Shown: piece after piece, positions 59,660-64,000 of the stretch
Numbering within the stretch: the first letter of the stretch is position 1
Layout of the letters: each line of letters begins with the position of its first letter
From: Aspidiotus rigidus
Lineage: Eukaryota > Arthropoda > Insecta > Hemiptera > Diaspididae
Length of the DNA stretch: 64,000 nt
Reading direction: 5' to 3'
Assembly: GCA_035079385.1 (NCBI GenBank)
Contig: JAVHKY010000027.1
Location: 372,001-436,000 of the forward strand
Translations under genes and position numbers: made by a program
The notes under the pieces: model-generated
What the model was told of the DNA's origin: nothing
Database searches by the model: none
What the model saw: only the letters and a program-made list of their open reading frames with translations

Positions 59660-62600
59660 TTAAAAATGATTGCGTATCCAATCTAGATACATCGAAACGT
59701 CTGTGAAAGTACTAAATGAAGAGGTAGTTGCCTTGTCTCTGGTACTGACAATACCTCGCAAATAATATCGGCCATCTTTTTCAAATACATAACCAGCACC
59801 GCTATCACCCTTCCGGGCGCCTTGACCTGTAAAACAAAAAAGTATTTTTATACTTCGTATCTTCTATTATTTTCTGGAACAATTCAGTCAAACAATATTA
59901 TCATTGATCCTACCGCTTGAATATCCTCCGCAAAATTTATCCAAAGTCACATGTTTTATTTTGCCGACGCAATCCTTGTAGCTAATGTAAGGTAAGTCGG
60001 CAGTCAACAAAAGCTCATTGCCGACTGTCAAATTCTCGTTTATGCCCCAACCAACAATCTAGAGCAGAAAATTGCTGTATTCATCTTTATAAAACTCGAA
60101 ATTATGCATTTTATTTGAACCAAATTACTAGTATACCTAACGTGTTTAAATCAAAAAATATAGGCAGCTTGAGAACATTCTGGAGAAAATTTTAAAAATG
60201 GTTTTTTCCAGGTGGTTTCCTTGGACTTGAATGGTTTTGAATTAAAAAATGTACATACTCTACCCATTGTTCCAGAGGTCAGACTAGCCCCATAAAATAA
60301 GTCTTCCCAATCTAGACAGACAGGACGTACATATTTGTTCACCATGACGGGGTTTTTTAATATAATGAGTATTATATCTGAACCATAATGATCGGCTGCA
60401 TCAGGATTATAAGTCTTTGGATTAAATACGAGCTCCTTTATCTGTATAACAATGAAACATGAAAGTACTTCTTGCACATCTACGGTGAATGGGAGCACAA
60501 TTTTATCTTTCAACATTGTCGGTTCATACTTACTTTGTGTACCTTTTGCAGATCGCTATCTGTTTTAGAATATGTTCTGGTGTACTTCCCAACGTAAATT
60601 TCGTACTGAGATGTGTTGTCGGCTGGCTTTCCAACAGTGGTGTCATAGAAGCAGTGAGCGGCTGAAATAACAGAATAGGTTATTCAATCGCGTATCCCGA
60701 GTTTCTAGATTAAGATAGGCCTATACTTGAGTTACATCTAAAAACAAAATGAGCATTCGATAATTGCAAAAGTGCAACAATATTGCTGCTGGCCACTTTT
60801 TTCGTACATCTCTATGTAACTCAAAACAAGCACCGCTACATTCTCCCCTCAACCTCAACTCTTTCTCCTTCAACTTTTACCCAATTCGGATTGAGCATAT
60901 TGTAGGGGTCGCTATCGTCGACGATTTCTTTAATGTATTTCTCACGGGAAATGAAAATTGCTCCGATTTAATTAAAAACCAAGTCATCTTGTAGGAAATT
61001 TTACGCTCTTTCAATTCGGTTCCCTGTGTTTTTTCTTCAAGATCGCTCCGTTTTGAGTGATTTGAAGAAAACTTAAGAATCCCCATTGTACCTAAAACCT
61101 ACTGTTACGGACTTACGGATATTATAACCACGGTCTGTGATATAACTCAGCTTTATCAATATTTCTTCAATCGACGCTAGCGCACCTACAATATGCCCAG
61201 TCCAAATTGAAGCTTAATAATAATTAGGTAATTAGTAATTACAGCACCATGGTCAGCTGAACTTTCACCTGACGCAGGTGTTAAGCGGCCATGGCTGCTT
61301 CAACAAGTACCTTCACGAGAAGTTAAGGAAAGTTGAGCAGGCAACGTGTTCGCACTGTAACCAAGGGCGGGATGATGGACCACAACACACCTTATTTGAG
61401 TGTGAGGCGTGGAGGCGTGAGCGGGACGAGCTTAGTCGGTCTCTCCAAGAGATCGGGGTAGATGAAGCGCTCGACCCGAGTAGCCTGGTACCCACCATGC
61501 TAGGTTCCAAAGAAGCATGGAACCAGGTGTCTGCATTTGCGGCCACCATCATGAAGAGGAAGATGGACCAGGAATGGAATAGGCAAATGCAGAACCACGC
61601 TATGGCCTACTCAACACCTGTGTCCCATCAACATCCAGATCTGCAGGAAGAAGAGGAAGAAGGATACCATCCAGATTGTTAGGGCCTTTATAGTTGTTGA
61701 AAGAATCTCGCGTTTATATGGTTGCTCCGCGTCCTCTATTCCCGTGAACTTACTACGGTACGTTCACTGTTCATACGAATATGTCTAACGAGCACCATAC
61801 AGTGAGATTCACGCAACAGCGACTTATTACGCCTGATGTGATGTGATAGTGTCGTTTTTGTCATGTGAGTGTGTTCTCTAGTGCTGTTCTTTTTGTGCGT
61901 GCCAGGGGGGCATCGCAGCTTGGTGGTTGTCAAAGCAACTTGGCAGTTGCCGAGTAGAAGAGGGGGTTCGCGTAGGAGATTCCTCCTTCACTGAAGTTAT
62001 ATACCCGAAAGGGTCGATTCCGGTGTTGGAGGAAACAATATTAAATGCATACGCAACCCGCACCTACTCCATTATGGATGACGGGCCGTGCTGCACATGC
62101 GACACACAAGCGAGTAATTACAGCGACACTATCAGTGGCGTATTTTAGATGGTGGGGAAGGGGAAGGTGGATATTACTCTTTTCTGTAATGTTGGTAGTG
62201 GTATTGTAGTACTTAGTATTTTGAGGCAGATTTTTTAGTTCACCACCTAATTGGCTACGCGACTGTGTACTTTTAATGAACGTGACGTAAATAGGCAAAA
62301 ATTTGCATAGGTACATGTCACAAACAATACTTCAATAAAATCTTACCCGAGATAACCATTTGTGGAGACACAAGCGTCCCTCCGCAAATCAATACCGGGT
62401 CCGTATTTGCTTTCGAACGTCTATAAGAGTAAATAGCAACATTCCAAGGATCGTTTCCCTTTAGTGCAAATTTACCTTCGTTAATGAGCGGTTCCACCTT
62501 AACGTTGACCATCGGTTGTCCACAATCTACGATAAAATATTCGACTCAAACGACAGATCATTGTACAATTTAAATATTTTTCAGAAAAACTTACCCCTAC

Positions 62601-63785
62601 TTTCCGGGTAATCCCACTTCTCGTATAACACTTCCAACCTTTCAAGTATTTGCTGCCATATGGTCAGATACTGCCTATGTATAACGAATTCATGGTCATT
62701 CCAGTTTTCCCTGAAATTTGCGCTCTGCTTCTTTTTTTCCCTTATCACTTGTCTGACCAATATTATTAGTGCGTCGACATTTACCGCATTGAAATTCAAA
62801 TATCCTACTCGTGTGAAACGCAGACGTTCCAACAAATCTCGATTCATGTATAAGGCGTCCTCGTACTGATCTCCGAGTTTTGTTGCGACCGTCTGATTCG
62901 GGAACAAAAAGTCCCAAGAAATTTGGCCATTCGGATTTTGTTCCACTCGCTCTTCGAACGTGCGACGGTATTCATCAGAATAAATAGAAAACAAATGTAC
63001 CCAAAATTCGTATTCCTTACTACCTTTGGCTATCTGTTTGGGACACGAGGTGCACGAAGTTTGATAGTACAGATCACAGGTCTTGAACGAGTCTAGATAG
63101 TGATGCTTGAAGCTAAAATCGAAGAATTCAGGCTTCGGTGAACCAGGTAAAATATAGGTGAACTCCCCTTCGCAATTTTCGTTCTCGGGATATACTGCAA
63201 TACAGTGACTCCACGTATCGATATCCCCTACACGCTCCGAAAGCCAGGCGTTATTCAGATTCTGGCATCCGCTTCGGTGCGGTATCATTCGATACCACCA
63301 GTTATTTCTAGGATAGAAATGTTTCACGTTCATGTGATAGATTGGGCGTACTCCAGGCGCGAACCTTTGACTTGAATCGCATCTTTCGAACGAGACGGCC
63401 TTGTCGTCGAAATCGAGGTCTGGTAGCGAATGCCGGCCCGGATAGAGATGAACATAGTCACCAGTGCAACCCGCTTTACTGAATAAAGTGACGCAATGGC
63501 CCAGAGTGTCAACTGAACTGGCTTGGTGCGCCCATTCTTCGTCCAGCTTGTCGAGCTCGAAACACTCATCCGAGTAAGTTACAGTGATCTCCCCCTTATC
63601 AAAATTTGAGTCCTTGAATAGCGTTATCTGACGTGATTCGGCTGGAAGGTAAACAAGAATGACATGATAAGCACCTAAAAAAATTGTTGTGATTTCAATT
63701 TTCTTTTTAAAGATTCACTCTTCTTACCAAAAACGGAAGCAGCCTGCAATAAGGAAGCTGAAAAAATGAAGAGGAACCGGTGCAT
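59660..63785 (-). CDS. Secreted serine protease with two beta/gamma-crystallin-like repeats, 646 aa
   Basis: Seven minus-strand exons: 63728-63785, 62595-63674, 62347-62526, 60534-60661, 60259-60441, 59914-60058 and 59660-59826. Residues 1-20 form a signal peptide. Residues ~35-118 and ~134-219 are two copies of a four-Cys unit (C57/C80/C89/C118 and C156/C177/C187/C219) with HC..L/V..C.G...L.PG and SF.xC motifs, resembling beta/gamma-crystallin motifs. Residues ~220-378 are a charged, mostly helical linker. The S1 protease domain starts at C381 with an activation-like L|INEG site near 393, and has H442 (SAAHC), D504 (GSDIILI) and S600 (KGDSGAG). The 189 position is Gly and the C191-C220 disulfide is absent. 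Closest in style are arthropod cascade-starting ModSP/factor C proteases. An extracellular immune or clotting role is inferred. Confidence 0.87.
61246..62112 (+). mobile_element. 5'-truncated non-LTR retrotransposon with 12-bp target duplication
   Basis: The insertion is bounded by direct repeats AGTAATTACAGC at 61234-61245 and 62113-62124. It carries only the 3' coding end (61260-61682: QLNFHLTQVLSGHGCFNKYL, CSHCNQGRDDGPQHTLFEC, an Asp/Glu tail and stop) followed by ~430 bases of 3' UTR. The C-x2-C-x7-8-H-x4-C motif is the C-terminal zinc finger of R1/LOA/jockey-type ORF2 proteins. It sits in intron 3 of the protease gene, antisense to it. The dead copy at 11.65-12.84 kb is the same family. 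Confidence 0.85.
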
Positions 63786-64000
63786 CGCAGCCAATGGAGA
63801 AAAAATACTGTGTAACTCACGAAACTTGAGAACTAAAGATACAAACTAGAAAAACGCGAGACATCTATACCTTTATGCAGAAATTTTTCTGATTTAATTC
63901 GTAAAAAGAATTACAAACGCGACATTATCATCTGCGACCATTTTCGGCGAGAGGTTCTCGCGATCTGAATTAATTTTTGCAAATAAATTTAATATTCGTA

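Noticed and set aside
63330..63569. 79-codon minus-strand frame next to the protease
   Set aside because: It is an alternate frame of protease exon 2; the other frame continues the crystallin-like repeat and is open for 1,080 bases.

Overview
The window looks like an AT-rich arthropod, most likely insect, nuclear chromosome. Genes carry many short introns with GT..AG junctions (about 60-100 bp alongside kilobase introns), there are no operons or bacterial signals, and the gene set is animal: a rhodopsin-family receptor, a lysosomal-type arylsulfatase, a ZCCHC7/Air-like RNA surveillance factor and a secreted modular serine protease. The mix of hAT, MULE, Penelope-like and non-LTR elements fits a TE-rich hemipteran, but the species cannot be named from sequence alone.

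Layout. 1-2140 (+): the 3' six exons of a basic, serine-rich, unrecognised protein, cut by the window edge. 4.4-7.4 kb (+): a complete 441-aa zinc-knuckle protein (ZCCHC7/Air type) with a KH-like tail. 8.0-15.15 kb (-): a complete 406-aa orphan class A GPCR in seven exons, all introns phase 0; its introns hold a hAT MITE with an 8-bp target duplication, a dead R1/LOA-like retrotransposon and a hairpin-ended repeat. 15.3-56 kb: about 40 kb with no gene I can establish, filled with TE remains: a palindromic pair of tRNA-derived units, a hairpin-ended dispersed family, tandem arrays, three hAT elements with intact 8-bp target duplications, a 1.9-kb foldback element, a dead MULE transposase, an inverted-duplicated hAT transposase piece, a Penelope-like fragment abutting a jockey-type fragment, and a few orphan exon candidates. 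56.0-58.9 kb (+): an arylsulfatase B-like gene, 570 aa, seven exons. 59.66-63.79 kb (-): a 646-aa secreted protease, seven exons, with two beta/gamma-crystallin-like repeats, a helical linker and a trypsin-fold domain; its third intron holds a 5'-truncated retrotransposon with a 12-bp target duplication.

How they work together. I see no co-regulated system. The ZCCHC7-like and GPCR genes converge (3' ends about 0.9 kb apart), as do the sulfatase and protease genes (about 0.85 kb apart). The most novel item is the crystallin-like/protease architecture at the right end, which resembles arthropod cascade-initiating (ModSP/factor C-type) proteases in its catalytic part. All splice models were read by eye from splice-site consensus, frame continuity and recognised protein motifs.
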